In this document: piece by piece, positions 12,358 through 23,829 of the stretch
Numbering within the stretch: position 1 is the stretch's first letter
Layout of the letters: every line of letters starts with the position of its first letter
From: Scedosporium boydii
Lineage: Eukaryota; Ascomycota; Sordariomycetes; Microascales; Microascaceae
Length of the DNA stretch: 64,000 nucleotides
Assembly: GCA_002221725.1 (NCBI GenBank)
Contig: NJFT01000165.1
Span: 1-64,000, forward strand
Direction: 5' to 3'
Notes under the pieces: generated by a model
The model's database searches: none
What the model saw: the letters and a program-made list of their open reading frames with translations, nothing else
What the model was told of the DNA's origin: nothing
Made by a program: the position numbers and the translations under genes

Positions 12358-13610
12358 TTTTGGAGGGCTGTGGCGTGTCAACTGATCTCAACTGATCCTG
12401 CTTTATGTGAATTTTAGGGGGGCGAGTGTCAAAGGACTGGCGATGAATGACTTGGGACTTGGTGAATAGGAGCCGGACAGAGTTGACTCAATTGAGATGA
12501 ATTCATCAATGATACGTTGGTGGGGTTAAAGTGACTTGTACCATTGTACCCCTCGTACGTAAAAGGGCCGCGACCTTTCGAGTGTTAAAGTTAATCACGT
12601 AATCACGTGATATTCTCTGATGCTCTCTTCACCGCCGCCAAAATGTCGATCACCCAGCGATAGACTTATCACACTTCACAAGCAACCTCACACTTATCCT
12701 CCATTCCTCTATTAACTCAATGCTGTCCCCAGATGGCAGTGAGCCTCTCAGAATCACTGTTGACATTTTATCTTGTGTATCATACAAAGTTCTGATGTGT
12801 CCCATCCTTGACCCAACGAGCACGCTTATTCTCGGCACAGCAAAACAGCGGTCAGAAGAAGTGTTCATGTATCGTAGCTCGGTTACATCTGAGCCAGCAG
12901 AACTGGATGGGCAGGATTAAAGCCATAGTTTTACCCAGTTGATATTAGTCTAACTCTTGCCACCTGCCCTTACCTTGGAGAGCCTAGTAGACATGTTCGC
13001 CAAGAAACAATGCTCAGTTCGTACCACCAAGTGTGCCATCTTCATAATTAGTGGTTAACCTCGCCCGCTTTCTTGGAATTCTTGATCCCGATGCGAAGCT
13101 AGCACGTTCTTCAAGTTACACGGTTACCCGGTGATTCGCCTTGTAGAAAGGGTTTCCGTGTACGCAACGATGTTCCGATCGAGATCAAGGACTTGCAAGT
13201 TGCAAAGAGTGGTTACCGAGGTGTTTTGTTGCTCTTCCTCTTTGTAAGATACTCACTTACAACGCGTGGGTAGCACAACATCTTCACATCCGAATTTGGA
13301 CTGCTAAAACGATATCACGGAGCCCCCTATTGCTTTCTTCGAGTTGAAAGCTAATACTAGCCAAGCCGGAGGTGATGATGCTCTGGCCGGCTTCGGCCTA
13401 GCCTCTCGACATATATTAGAAACTAGATTGTATTTGCCACGATAGATTCACTCATCAAGACGTCGTTAGTATTCACTTAACAACCAATCTACCCTATAAT
13501 AGTAACCTATACGGCACAATCCGAGCAATGCTCCATTGATTCCTCCCAAAATCCCGCTTATAAGCGATACCCCGACCTGAAGCGATAAAGCTATGGCCAG
13601 CCATGAATAC
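12358..13610. other. Intergenic between P5C reductase and PQ-loop gene
   Basis: No gene seen. It holds the reductase promoter, including a CACGTG box, and the 3' flank of the PQ-loop gene. Short open frames (for example 12650-12868) lack any recognisable motif. Confidence 0.5.
12603..12610. promoter_or_regulatory. TCACGTGA palindrome (E-box) upstream of P5C reductase
   Basis: A perfect 8 bp palindrome containing CACGTG, the core bound by bHLH factors such as Cbf1 and SREBP types in fungi. It lies about 245 bp upstream of the reductase ATG, and a second TCACGT copy lies a few bases to its left. Binding is inferred only. Confidence 0.35.
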
Positions 13611-14637
13611 TCAGTTAGGAAGGAGGGGGCTAGTCTCGCCTGGTGCCCCGTGTCTCTGTGCTTCCCCCTCCGCATTCGGAGCCCTCCACCAGGTTACGTA
13701 CGCCAACAAGAGAGCCTGAACCACACCGAATAGGAAATTATCCACGGCGGGATAGCCGACGAACTCGTACCACTCCACCCAGGTCACATCGTCGATTGTC
13801 ATCCTCCAAGTCCAGGAGATACCCATCAAGATAAACACCACCGCCTGGGTCGCCAGTCCCTTGACGCTTAAGCCGCCAGGGACGGGATGGCCCCGTAGAG
13901 CAAACCATTCGAACAGAAGCGATAGCGGAAAGATACCGGCGGTGACGAACCAGTTGACGCAATGCGCGTGCGCCGCGAGGAACATGTCGGGACCTAGTTG
14001 GCCTGTTCCCGATTTAGGCTTCCAAAAGTACGGGATGATCGGGAGGAAGGAGCCGTAGGCGCAGGCAATGTACGCCAGAATGACAATCGACTTTTCGATT
14101 GCACGGCTGGGCGGATGCCAGATTGCAACTGCGAATCTATTGATAGAGTTGACGAGAGGTTAACAAAAATTCATGAAGATAGAACGACGGGTTCGTGCGT
14201 AATTTAATGGTGTAACGGTCACTTACATTGTTGTGCTCCCAAGAAGGAGGACCCAGATTTGGAAGAAATTCAGCCAGTCGCCCACGCTTGGGGGCGTGTT
14301 CACTTCACTGTCGGGAAAAGACTCGTGGAAGAGGAAGTGGCCCAAATACAGCGTAAGCTGTTCCATAGCGGACGTGGTACCAAATAGGAGGTAAAAAAGA
14401 GATATACCCCCGGCATTGTCGGTCGAAACGATCTTGTTGATCTGTGGATAAAACGAGAAAATGCTTGCGACGAGAATTGCCCTGTTACCTCTCGAATGTC
14501 AGCCAACAGAACATCAGTTGGGACGAATCATATGATGTCCGATTATTAGACGAGCCCGCGGGGAAAGGTAGGCGAAGGAGGAGGGGAAGGCAGACGCACG
14601 CTCGGATGATGTTATCCAGTATAGTTAAAACGCCCAT
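13611..14637 (-). CDS. Multi-pass membrane protein with one N-terminal PQ-loop motif
   Basis: Three exons, 14637-14600, 14481-14227 and 14136-13611, keep one frame and give 272 residues. The 38 bp first exon was placed by its GTGCGT donor and a GGCTGAC branch point before CAG. Residues 13-40 read through FSFYPQINKIVSTDNAGGIS, a classic PQ-loop (P-Q dipeptide followed by a T/S-N-GGIS turn), as in lysosomal/vacuolar amino-acid exporters of the PQLC/Ypq and cystinosin kind. Only one PQ motif is visible where those transporters have two. About six further hydrophobic segments follow, ending in a polar tail (ETSPLLPN). The family is otherwise unknown to me. A vacuolar or other internal-membrane location is an inference. 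Confidence 0.75.
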
Positions 14638-15944
14638 GACGGTGGTTAATACTTATTTCGCCAATGGCTTCTTATTTCTCGCCTTAGCTGCCAGTAGTGC
14701 AGTCGTGTTGTTAGATAAGATGTCTTGGAGGACAAGCTGCGGGTAAGGAAGGGAGCAAAAGATGGAAAGGGAAGAATCGGAGGGTGGGAAAACAGGCGTT
14801 AACGTTATTCTATCCCTTCAGCTGTCTCGACTAGGGGTAGCTAGTAAAGTCGACATGAGATTTCGATTTGAGTTGGCCTCCTGCTGGGGGTGGCGATGAA
14901 ATAGGTAAAATAATCTCGGAGCCTAAAAATAAGGTGAGGGGAACATATATCTGGGGATATATTGCTGTTGGTTACACAGATCACGAGGCGCAGGTGCGCA
15001 TGAAACAGATGGGATCCAGGATCTGGCCCCCAGACGACACATCCAGCTGTCCCGTTGGCTACAAATAACGTAGGAGCCTAAAATAAAATCAGCGAATGGC
15101 CTTGAGCCCAGCGAAGCCACCATATGTACTTCATTTATAGATAACGAGGCGCAGATGCGCGTGAGACAGCGAGGATCCGGCCCCCAGTCTTCCTCCAGTG
15201 TCTCCCTGAGCGGCCCCCAACCTGCCCCTAACCTGCCCCTAAAGGGCGCATCCTGTTGTGCCGTTCTTAAAATATGGCGCGGCAATTATTCCAGCGCCAA
15301 ATCGTGGCTTGACTCAGGGGAGTTGATGTCGACCCGGCTGCTCAGCCTATGGCTCTATGGGACCCAGAGGGCAAAATAAGGCTCACAAAGCCGTCTGACA
15401 CAAGGGTGGGACCCCATTTAGAAATGCAACCAAGTTCCCACGTCTGTCAGACGCAGTCCTCGACTAGCAGACTGGCATCCTGTTGTTTTTGTAAAGGGGG
15501 ACAGCCCCATATGGTTGCCAACTTGCCACTATTCTTATCCGCGCAACGCAATCATTTTGCTTAACCGAGAGCTCCTGGCGGCTGAATCAACCACATTTTT
15601 TCGTCGACGAGGCACACTCCATGGACTTGCGTCTATTCCAGCGCGCTTCCGAGAGACCTATGTCGAGTAATCAGCCTCGCCTTCATCGATGGGCCATGCC
15701 ACCCATCCTTCTGCAGTCAAGAGGCGTCATTCTCCGGAACAGAACTGTTCAGACTGAAGTGGCCGTGATTGATGAGGATGTGGAGGATTCGCGGGGAGGT
15801 TGGGGGGCTGTTTTCTCATCAGCTGGAGCACTCGGCAAAGGAGTCTTGGAGATGTAGGCTTAACGAGGGTGTGAGATCGGATGACAGAAATTGGGATGGA
15901 AAGACAGACGGGGAGAGAGATAGAGAACTACTGGTGGAATAGAA
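14638..15944. other. Intergenic, with a short imperfect direct repeat
   Basis: No supported gene between the PQ-loop gene and the SGNH hydrolase promoter. Open frames of up to 120 codons lack motifs and continue nowhere. The repeat at 14910-15190 is listed separately. Confidence 0.5.
14910..15190 (+). repeat. Imperfect direct repeat, two copies about 155 bp apart
   Basis: GGAGCCTAAAA occurs at about 14919 and 15072. ATCACGAGGCGCAGGTGCGC followed by ATG-AACAG, GGATCC and GGCCCCCAG occurs at about 14980-15035, and a diverged copy (ATAACGAGGCGCAGATGCGC, then GTGAGACAG, GGATCC and GGCCCCCAG) at about 15140-15190. Both copies keep a similar frame (D-x-E-A-Q-x-R), so they may be duplicated scraps of a coding sequence, but no family is recognisable. 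Confidence 0.55.
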
Positions 15945-15952
15945 TATAAATA
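15945..15952 (+). promoter_or_regulatory. TATA box of the SGNH hydrolase gene
   Basis: TATAAATA lies 137 bp before the ATG at 16089 and is followed by a C/T-rich leader, a common fungal promoter layout. Confidence 0.5.
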
Positions 15953-16088
15953 TTGCCGTTCTTCTCGCCGTGCATCGTGAATCTCGAGACAGTTCGGACA
16001 ACGCCATTGAGAACGCAGCAAGCAAATCATTTCCTTTTCACTTACATTCTCAGTTCACTTACACTCTTCGCTTCTCACTGCCGCAAAC

Positions 16089-17984
16089 ATGAGACCCGGC
16101 GGTCAAGACCCCCTCTCCCTCTGGGGCAAGATGGCAACTCTTGGCCTGTTGATTGGATCTGCTTCACCCCATCCGTTCCAGCTTCTCGCCCGAGATGACA
16201 GGGACTTCTGGCCCATCAAGCAGGGCATGCAATATGCTGCCTTCGGCGACTCCTACGCCGCGGGCATGGGTGCCGGCTCGACCACTTGGAGTCCCTGGCC
16301 AGTGAGCTCGTGCCGCAAAGGAACCGGCAGCTTCGGCCGTCAGTTGAGCCTCCACACGACCAATGTTGTTCGCGTCGATCACACCTTCGGCGACAATTAC
16401 TGCTCCGGCGACACCACGGATGGCGCAAACAAGCGCATCAATGACTGGAAAGATTCCGAAAAGGCCACCCTCGCTACGCTTTCGGTTGGCGGAAACGATC
16501 TCAACTTTGCCGACCTGGTGGAAAAGTGCATCGTCACACCTTTCAACAGAAAGAAGTATATCCAGGAATGCAAGGACACTAGGGCGGCCTTGGAGAAGAA
16601 GCTCACGGACACCGGGCCGGACTCGTTCCGGGAGAAACTTGGGGCCACTTACAAGGCCCTCCTCGCAAAGGCAACGAACCCAGATTTCCAACTTTACGTC
16701 ACGGGGTACCCGAGGTTCTTCAACGATTACACCGAATACTGCGACAAGGTCACCTTCAGCTTTTGGAACCCGATGCACTACGATGACACATCCAAGTGCA
16801 AAGACTGCATCTTCCTAACTCGGGATTTCCGAAAGGGCCTCAACACATACACTCTTCAGGCCAACGCCCTTATCCAGGATGTGATCAAGGCGGTTAATAC
16901 CGAAATCGGCGGGTCCAAGGATCGCGTGTATTTTGTTGACACCGATGCCGTTTTCGAAGGCCGCCGCTGGTGTGAGGAGGGAGTTCAGGAGCCCGACTCC
17001 AAGAACCCTCGAGAATGGTTCTTCCTGAGTGCTTGGCCTGATGTGGTCGCCTCGGACCCTTCAGTGCCTCCACCTGCTTATGACAACGAGGCTGCCTTTG
17101 ACGCATATAAAGTCGATATCGTCCCCGACGTGAGTTGCTTACCAAGAAAAGAAAAAAAAAAAAAAAGCTGGCCTTGATGGAATACTGAAGCTAACGGACT
17201 TATACGTATCTAGACTGACGAGTACACCGGTGACCTGCCAAACCCGGAGACCTGCGAGACGGATGATGACGGCGGAGATCCGATTATGTTCAGGTGGTTC
17301 TGCCTCGCCGCCCGATACAAGGACGAAGTTCGCGGGACCGAAATCGACGCCAACATTCCCACTCGATGGGCCAAGACGTTCCATCCTCGAAGCATTGGCC
17401 ACACGGCTATCATGCACGCCCTCATTGCCAAGTTCAAACAAGTTAACGGCCCTGCTCCCGCGCCCCCTCCGCAATCCGCCCCTAAGAACCAGTGTATCCT
17501 TTACCTCAATGAATACAGGACCTGCCAGAAGGACAAAGAGTTCAAGGTGACCGTGGACCTTCGCGACGCTGGCGGGCTACGCATCGACGACGCCAGCCGC
17601 GAGGACCCCGACGAGGCCTCCATCTCCGGAGGATCACCCCTCAAGGTTCCCGGGCTAAATGGTGCCGAGCTCAGCATCGCCGCGGATGGGAAAGACAGCG
17701 TGAATTTCAGCTACGGCGGGCTCAGCTGGACCAGCAAGGATGACGATGTGCGGTCGAGCGCGTTCTGTCAGACAAATGATTGGAATGGAAATGTGGACCT
17801 CGACTGTAGCAATGCCATCATTTCCAAGAAGAAGAGGCAGTTCCTTACTGAGGACCCGCTTGCCGTTGCTGTAAGTGTTTTCTTCCCTCTTTATCTTCGA
17901 TTCCGTTCCCTGCATTCCACATAAAGTTCAACTCTAACTAGAACGACATAGACGAGAGGTATGACTTGTTACTTTGAGTGTTAA
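16089..17984 (+). CDS. Secreted SGNH/GDSL-family hydrolase (esterase/lipase-like)
   Basis: Three exons, 16089-17129, 17214-17870 and 17952-17984, give about 576 residues. A short hydrophobic stretch (ATLGLLIGSA, residues 16-25) suggests a signal peptide. The SGNH blocks are visible: AAFGDSYAAGMG (nucleophile Ser about residue 55), LSVGGNDLNF (GGND, oxyanion hole) and FHPRSIGHTAI (catalytic Asp/His block, His in exon 2). Many paired cysteines fit an extracellular enzyme. The substrate cannot be read from sequence; relatives hydrolyse lipid or polysaccharide esters. The C-terminal ~130 residues after an APAPPPQ linker form an extra cysteine-bearing module. For the last exon I prefer the acceptor at 17951, 13 bases after CTAAC, which ends the protein MTCYFEC; an acceptor at 17941 would end it differently. 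Confidence 0.88.
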
Positions 17985-18390
17985 GGCACCTCTTATAAGG
18001 GCCGTGTGCGCTGATTGGGATATGTTTCTTTCCGTGCATCTTTTTTATGTCTGCTATATTGCCTTGTACTTGGGGGGGTCTGGATCTTGTTTTAGGTGGG
18101 AGGTGTGTTACTCTTCAATACTGCCAATTGTTATGTGAAGTTCCTTTGTTTCCTTGGTTAATTTTATCAATGTGTCTCTTTAGCTCAGGTATTTCAAATT
18201 CCATCCATTGTCGCTATATTCCTAGTCTTCCAGCCGTCTTCTTCCATGGCGAAGGTAGTGGGCGACTCATTGAAATGAACGCCGTAGCCAAGTCGCAGTG
18301 GGTCGTATCCCTTAGCGTTAACATACAGAGGACTCTTGGAGCAACGCAACTTAACCGCCGGCAGAGTTGGCGTATTCAAGAAAAATCATT
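17985..18390. other. Intergenic
   Basis: 3' flank of the SGNH hydrolase and 5' flank of tRNA-Val. Nothing else seen. Confidence 0.5.
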
Positions 18391-18479
18391 GGTTCGGTGG
18401 TGTAGTTGGTTATCACGCTTGTCTAACATCCACAAGGTGCTGGACACAAGAGGTCCCCGGATCGAGCCCGGGCCGAATC
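18391..18479 (+). tRNA. tRNA-Val (anticodon AAC), intron-containing
   Basis: The acceptor stem GGTTCGG pairs with CCGAATC. The D-arm is GTGTAGTTGGTTATCAC, the anticodon stem CTTGT pairs with ACAAG, and the loop CTAACA gives anticodon AAC. About 14-15 bases after position 37 form the intron. The T-arm is CCCGG-ATCGAGC-CCGGG. The discriminator A is at 18480, and a short T-run follows as terminator. Confidence 0.92.
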
Positions 18480-18480
18480 A

Positions 18481-19513
18481 ACAACTTCTTTTTTGCGTCC
18501 TTTCGTTTAAAAATATTTTCCGCATCTTGCTTCCTCTTCCTGCTCCATCGCCATTTTCATCTAATTTTTTTCCTCCCTCTTCCCGTCTGAGGAGAATCGA
18601 ATTTTTACTTTGCAGAGCCACACGGAAACAGAAAATAATTCTCTCTTGATGCCGCAGGGCATTGCCACCTACAGGCGAACAGATTAAAACTGCAGCAAAA
18701 TGTGGTGCAGTTATCGGGGCGTGGCTGAAGTCAAGACAGAATGACAATAGAATGGGCGAGTGATACCTCAATCAAGCACGTCGAATGGCCACAAATTGTA
18801 GCAAAATTCGCGATACTGAAGCTCCAGCTTTGGAATGGGTTGGCCAGGCTATTCGGATAATCCGAACCTCAAGGGCCACTTTCTATGGCAAAAGAACTCG
18901 GAATCTCGTCGATTCTTCACGAGTTTCATGACAGTAAAATAGGAGCTACGTAATTATTCTGCGGCCATACAGCCATTTCTATTCGAGGCCATCATGGTAA
19001 TAGACTCTGACTTCCTTGACCATGAGGTGTTACACAGGACGGGCTTTCTAGGCTCCTCTCCGGGTCTCGTGATGGAGCTATTAGAGCTACTTGAGGTATA
19101 AGAGCATGCTAAACACGAAATGGGCCATGCTTTTTGTCTAGTCCGAGCTCTTTAGACGCCTGGACAGGCTTATTGTCTCTCGTGGAGTATAGGACTGAAA
19201 GGATGAATGGCATGTGACTTGCAACAATAATAACCTCAAAAGAGCTACTAGCTTTTTTTTTTTTGTCTTTGCACCTCAAAGACAGATATCTATATTGGCC
19301 TCATTCACTATCTGGAGCAACCCATTACCACCTTTATTCCATTTTGACTCGATATTCACAGCGTATCTCTGGAATGAGAGCGGACAAAACACCCTCACAA
19401 TGTCTCTAGGCTCAATAGCTCGTCCTCGACTATATAATCTGCCAAATTTCTCGCACATCACCAAACTTTAACTTCACTTCAACTCCATAGCAAGCGTTTC
19501 ATTTTCAAAGTAC
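18481..19513. other. Intergenic
   Basis: No gene seen in about 1 kb between tRNA-Val and the F-box-like gene, apart from poly-T (19253-19264) and short T/C-rich tracts. Confidence 0.5.
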
Positions 19514-21073
19514 ATGAAAGTTCTTCCAACCTCCTCAGGACAGAAAACATCACTATCAATGACGGACACTTTATCAACGACTTCAGCCAGATCAACTACT
19601 TATTATACCCTGTTCTCGAGCATCTCTCTTCAACCGCTGATCTATTTCGACGTCAAACTCCGACCCTCGCGAGCGATAAATCCACGAATATCACTATTTC
19701 AACAAGTATCATTCATCATCTTTACAACATGCTTATCGATTGCGAAATTTGGGTCATTTTTAAACCAGGCCCAAACTGGGAGTCCACTCCCGCTCGTCCT
19801 GGTATCCGAAGTGTTGCGGCCCTTGTCAAACTTGGACGACCTACGGGCAGTTGTGACGGCTTCGCCAAATGCGAAAGCCGCCTACGACGACGACAAGCGA
19901 CGGGTCCTCTTAGACATCATGACCCGGCAGTTTGGGACAGAAGTGATGCTAAGTATGTATTTCCACGCCAAAGCTGCGCAGTTTCGGGCTTCATCCACGG
20001 ACGCGGGAGGTGACAACGGTGTCGGGGAAGCCTTTCTGACCCTTGCAGGACATGGAGTCAGAAACAAGAAAAAGGTCCTCAGGTCATGCACCCTAGAAGA
20101 TGTTATCCGCATGCAGCGGAGTTATATCCACGTCGTTCGCCCGGCAGCGGCGAGGATAACCGCGGGATTTCTCCGGGAATTGCCACTGGACCATCGCCCA
20201 ACTGTCACCGAAGAGCGCAGGATTCTCTGCGCTCTCTATCGATTGGACATTTGGGCCATGATGTTTAGCGAAGATTACGAGGATTACCGCGACGATCCCC
20301 GCACAAGGCGGATGCGTCCGGCGAGCATACTCCACCTCTTTTTCGGGTTATTTCACCCATGGGAGGCGGAGTCGGTGGCCTGTGTCCACGAATACCTTGC
20401 TTGTTATTACAACAAGGTATTCTGGAGAATAAAACTGGCGCCGCTTCTCGCTGAATGCGAAGGAAACGAAGGGGTTATCATTCACTGGGCTTCCACAGAC
20501 TGGGAGTACACGGAATCGCGCAGATGGTATCCCTCACAGGATTGTAAGTATTCATCCCGATCCCTCCCTGTCCAGAGAGAAGAAGACGAAGAAAGGAAGA
20601 GTGAAAAAAATGAAGGAGTGGCCATTTAAACTAACAAACTCATTATAGACATTACGTGCAATCTTTGGAAACAGAAGATGATACGCATGGGACTAACCAG
20701 ATTCACGGCGCTGTTGAGTGGCGACCTCAAGCCGCTTAACGTCCTCGACTTTGCCGACGCCGGGGCGCCTCTTGACGAGACGTTCCAAAAGCAAACGTTC
20801 CGGAAAATACACTTCCCCGATATCAGAGACCGATGGGAAATGACCGAGCAGGCCATGGAGTTTAAGGGGGATGCCAAGGACCTGCCGCCACTGGGCTGGG
20901 TGGCACTCTGGGACCAGCGGTGGTCGATGTCATGGGGTCCTGCGACCCCTGACTTCGTCCGGGCGAAGGGATACACCTTTTGGGATGCGACCACGCTGGT
21001 CGATTCTGGACTACTCCCATATTTACAAAATATGCGGGTCTTCAGAATCCCAGACGTGGAGCAAACGTGGTAG
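19514..21073 (+). CDS. F-box-like fungal protein of unknown function
   Basis: Two exons, 19514-20543 and 20649-21073, are joined T|AC across a GTAAGT...ATAG intron and give up to 484 residues. Residues about 91-115 read LPLVLVSEVLRPLSNLDDLR, followed by AVVTASP. This is the LP-x-E-(V/I)-L-x-x-L...DL-x-x-(L/A)...ASP pattern that opens many fungal F-box-like proteins, and the long C-terminal part is the undescribed companion region seen in Sordariomycete and Leotiomycete families. The motif usually lies within the first 30 residues. The preceding ~85 residues are hydrophobic and unconvincing, so the true start is likely later or an intron (for example GTATCA...CCAG, about 19706-19768) removes part of them. 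A second ATG at 19559 is also possible. A role in ubiquitin targeting is inference. Confidence 0.65.
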
Positions 21074-21332
21074 CCATCCACTGCGCTTGGATGGTACCCT
21101 TGTGGAGGCCTGTGCTGTAATTCTGGGAGCAGGAGAGACTGGGGAAAGAGTCCGGTGTAGCGAGCTGAACGTGATACTGTTCCTTGGGACTAGCTGGCCT
21201 AGTCCCCATTCAAGTCTGAACAGCTGGATGGACCACATGTGAAGGAATGTGTAGGATAGAGTTTTCAAACATATAAAATCACGAGTCACACTGATAGAAG
21301 CAGACAAGTGCCGGATCATAGACATGTGAATA

Positions 21333-22910
21333 TTACGCTGGCCCGGCTCTCAGCCAACCGGTTGCCAGGCTGCCAGAGTCGTTAAACCACTCGCCCTCTC
21401 CCCAAGAAAAGTTGTCCGTGGGCGACCACTTCCCATGAATCATATTTCCATCGGGGCCGAGACCAAACACAACGATCCGACCGTCACCCAAGCGCATGGG
21501 CAACGGCGCGCTATTAAAGTAACCGCCGAGGTCTTCCCAATCCTTGGCCCACGCGCCATCAACGCGAGCTTTATGCATGAGCCTATCTTCTTTCCCGATG
21601 GCTAGGACATCCAAGTTTCCATTTGAGGAAGTCAAAGCACTAGCCATCGACTCGAAGCTACCGCCGAGACCTTCCGTTACACTGTAGTTCGTAGTTGGCG
21701 ACCACTCGGTGTAGTACATCTGTTTGTCGGAACCAACACCAAGGACAGCTATGGTCTCATTCTCCACTACTACCAACGTCGGATCTCCAAGATATCCAAC
21801 GTCGGTATTGGGACGGCTATTCCCCTCCCACAAAATCCATTTCCCGTCTCTGTAATGCATCCACCCGACATCGTGAAGCGCGTCAGAATATCCACCATAG
21901 CTCGCGACATCGACCCGTCCCGAGCCAGGACAGACGGCCGCAGGCCCTGCGCTAGTGTATCCTCCCCATTTCTGCCAGGGGTTATCGAAAGTTGGCTCCC
22001 ATTTTACGCCATTGAACCGCCTATGGATTAAGAGGTTTTCCTCGTCGGTGGCAAATACTTCGATGTTATTAGGGCCCCAGGAGCAGACTGACGGGGCGTT
22101 GATGGTTTTATTGCCCTGTAGGCTCTCCCAGTCTCGCGTCCACTGACCGTTCCGATATGTCTTGGACCGAACCGAACCGTCAGACCAGGCTGCGAAAACG
22201 TAGACCTGGTCGTCGCCTACTGCGACGGCGGATGGCTGGCTGTCGAATTCACCTCCTAGACTGGCCCAGTCGGCATCCCAGGCAGTCTGGTTCCCTCGAC
22301 GATACCATATCGCGCGGTCGGATCCGCGGCTGAAGATGAAGAAGCCCGGATCGTTCGTGGCTGTTACCTGAGCTACGGCAAGCATCGATGGACAGACAAC
22401 GCCACGGCACGCAGAGGCGCGGGATGTGCTACTGGAAGTGAAATTTGTCGGGGTGCCGAAAGATGTATCGACTGGTCTGAAAGGAGAGTTCATATGAGTT
22501 GCCTATTGAAGATGGCGGATTGCATTTTCGGGGCGAACTCACTTTGGTTCATCTCGACGTTTCTTCGTCAACAGGCCTACTATCAACCCCACGACGAGGC
22601 CAACTACAACCACCGCGACACCTGCTATTATTATCCATGTTAACCGTCGTCTCCACCATGGCTGGACTGGCGGTGTAGCGGCGTTCGGACTGTCCTGAAT
22701 CGGGCTGTCCTTTGGTTTTTCCTCGTCATCAACTTTGATTAATCCGGCGTCATTGTACGCAATCTTGGACTCGGTCTCATTCTCGAGCGGCACGCGCTGG
22801 ATGAACCCCCCCGGTTGGAGCTCTTCTGGAAGCGCTTCAGGGAGCGTTGAGTACTCATAGTGTCTGTCTGGATCTTGGCGGGCTTCAGAATTTGGTGGTG
22901 CGTGTTCCAT
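21333..22910 (-). CDS. Type II membrane protein with PLL/fucolectin-like beta-propeller
   Basis: Two exons, 22910-22543 and 22476-21333, give 503 residues. Residues 1-90 are acidic, proline-rich and lack a signal peptide. RRR then precedes one membrane anchor (WIIIAGVAVVVVGLVVG and onward, about 91-113), so the long C-terminal domain should face outside or the vacuole lumen. That domain has five to seven repeats of about 48 residues built on 'D..VYVFAAWSDGSVRSK', 'NNIEVFATDEENLLIHR', 'GNLDVLAIGKEDRLMHK', 'GRIVVFGLGPDGNMIHG' and W(x)LGG(x)F. These are typical of PLL-like propellers, some of which bind fucose or O-methylated sugars. Sugar specificity is not readable here. It belongs to a widespread but little-studied fungal family with the same N-terminal anchor. 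Confidence 0.78.
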
Positions 22911-23829
22911 AGTGGAAACTGTCTATCCTTCCTCTCCTTGTCATTTCTGTTCTCGAAGCGACGAGGGGGAAGCGGGACGAGGATAATAATAGGAGCTTGG
23001 GAAATGGGAAAAGAAATAATCAGGTTTTCCAATCTGACGAGACCTGTCATGCCTGATTCCATCCTCCCCAGCCACCTGCCGATCCATGCTACAGGGGTGG
23101 TGCCCACGATGTGCGCTGAGTGGTTGTCTTTGTTCAAGGTTACATTGAAGATAACGGCTTCTGCCACAATATGCTGCGAAACCGGTCCGAATGTGGCTGG
23201 CGACTTTTTGCTCTCCCGGCTTTGCCCTCGAAGGATCAGAGCAATCCAATAGTCGTGAATCCCACCACGCTTTTCAACCATAAATAGTCCACCCAGCCAC
23301 AACAGCTGAAGACTCTCATCATCCTTTGGACTGAGGCATAGTGCACAACCTGCATATCGTCATATTCCTCCTTCCATCGTTTAAAGATCAAGTGCAGACG
23401 CTAATGGGCTTGGCTGGCGAGATCCATTTCAGCGATCTAACCAGTTTTGAAAGCACCAGGAGAGATAAGTCTGGTCAGCCTACGAACGAGCATTGGATGG
23501 AACATTAAAATTTAGCGGCACATTTCACAGCAGTGTAGAAAAGAATGACTAGGAGAAGGAAGAAACGGATCTTGGAACGGGAACACTCGTAGAGGATATT
23601 AGGTAGAACATGGGTGGAATTTATTACGTGAGTCCAGAGCAGTAGGGGAATTCACAATCGAAAAGGCCGGGTGACTAGACTATGCCCGACCCGGGGAGAA
23701 TTCCTCTCGCCCTCTTACTATTTTCAGTCTGTGCCTAAGAGATGGACTCTCCTCAATATTTGGAGATCTCGGCCACCTTTGCAGACCATCTTATGTGAAG
23801 CCAGAAATATTAGCTAACTACCTCATCGC
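22911..23829. other. Intergenic
   Basis: Promoter of the lectin-like gene (right of 22910) and 3' flank of the ferric reductase. No gene seen. Confidence 0.5.

Noticed and set aside
14441..14446. CCACAG as a splice acceptor in the PQ-loop gene
   Set aside because: It is the PQ codon pair itself; reading through it gives the intact FYPQI motif, so it is coding.
22324..22329. CCGCGG outside the cluster (also near 6520, 14560, 16255, 17688, 20162)
   Set aside because: These lie in coding sequence or introns and lack the AYTC extension, so they were not counted as cluster motifs.
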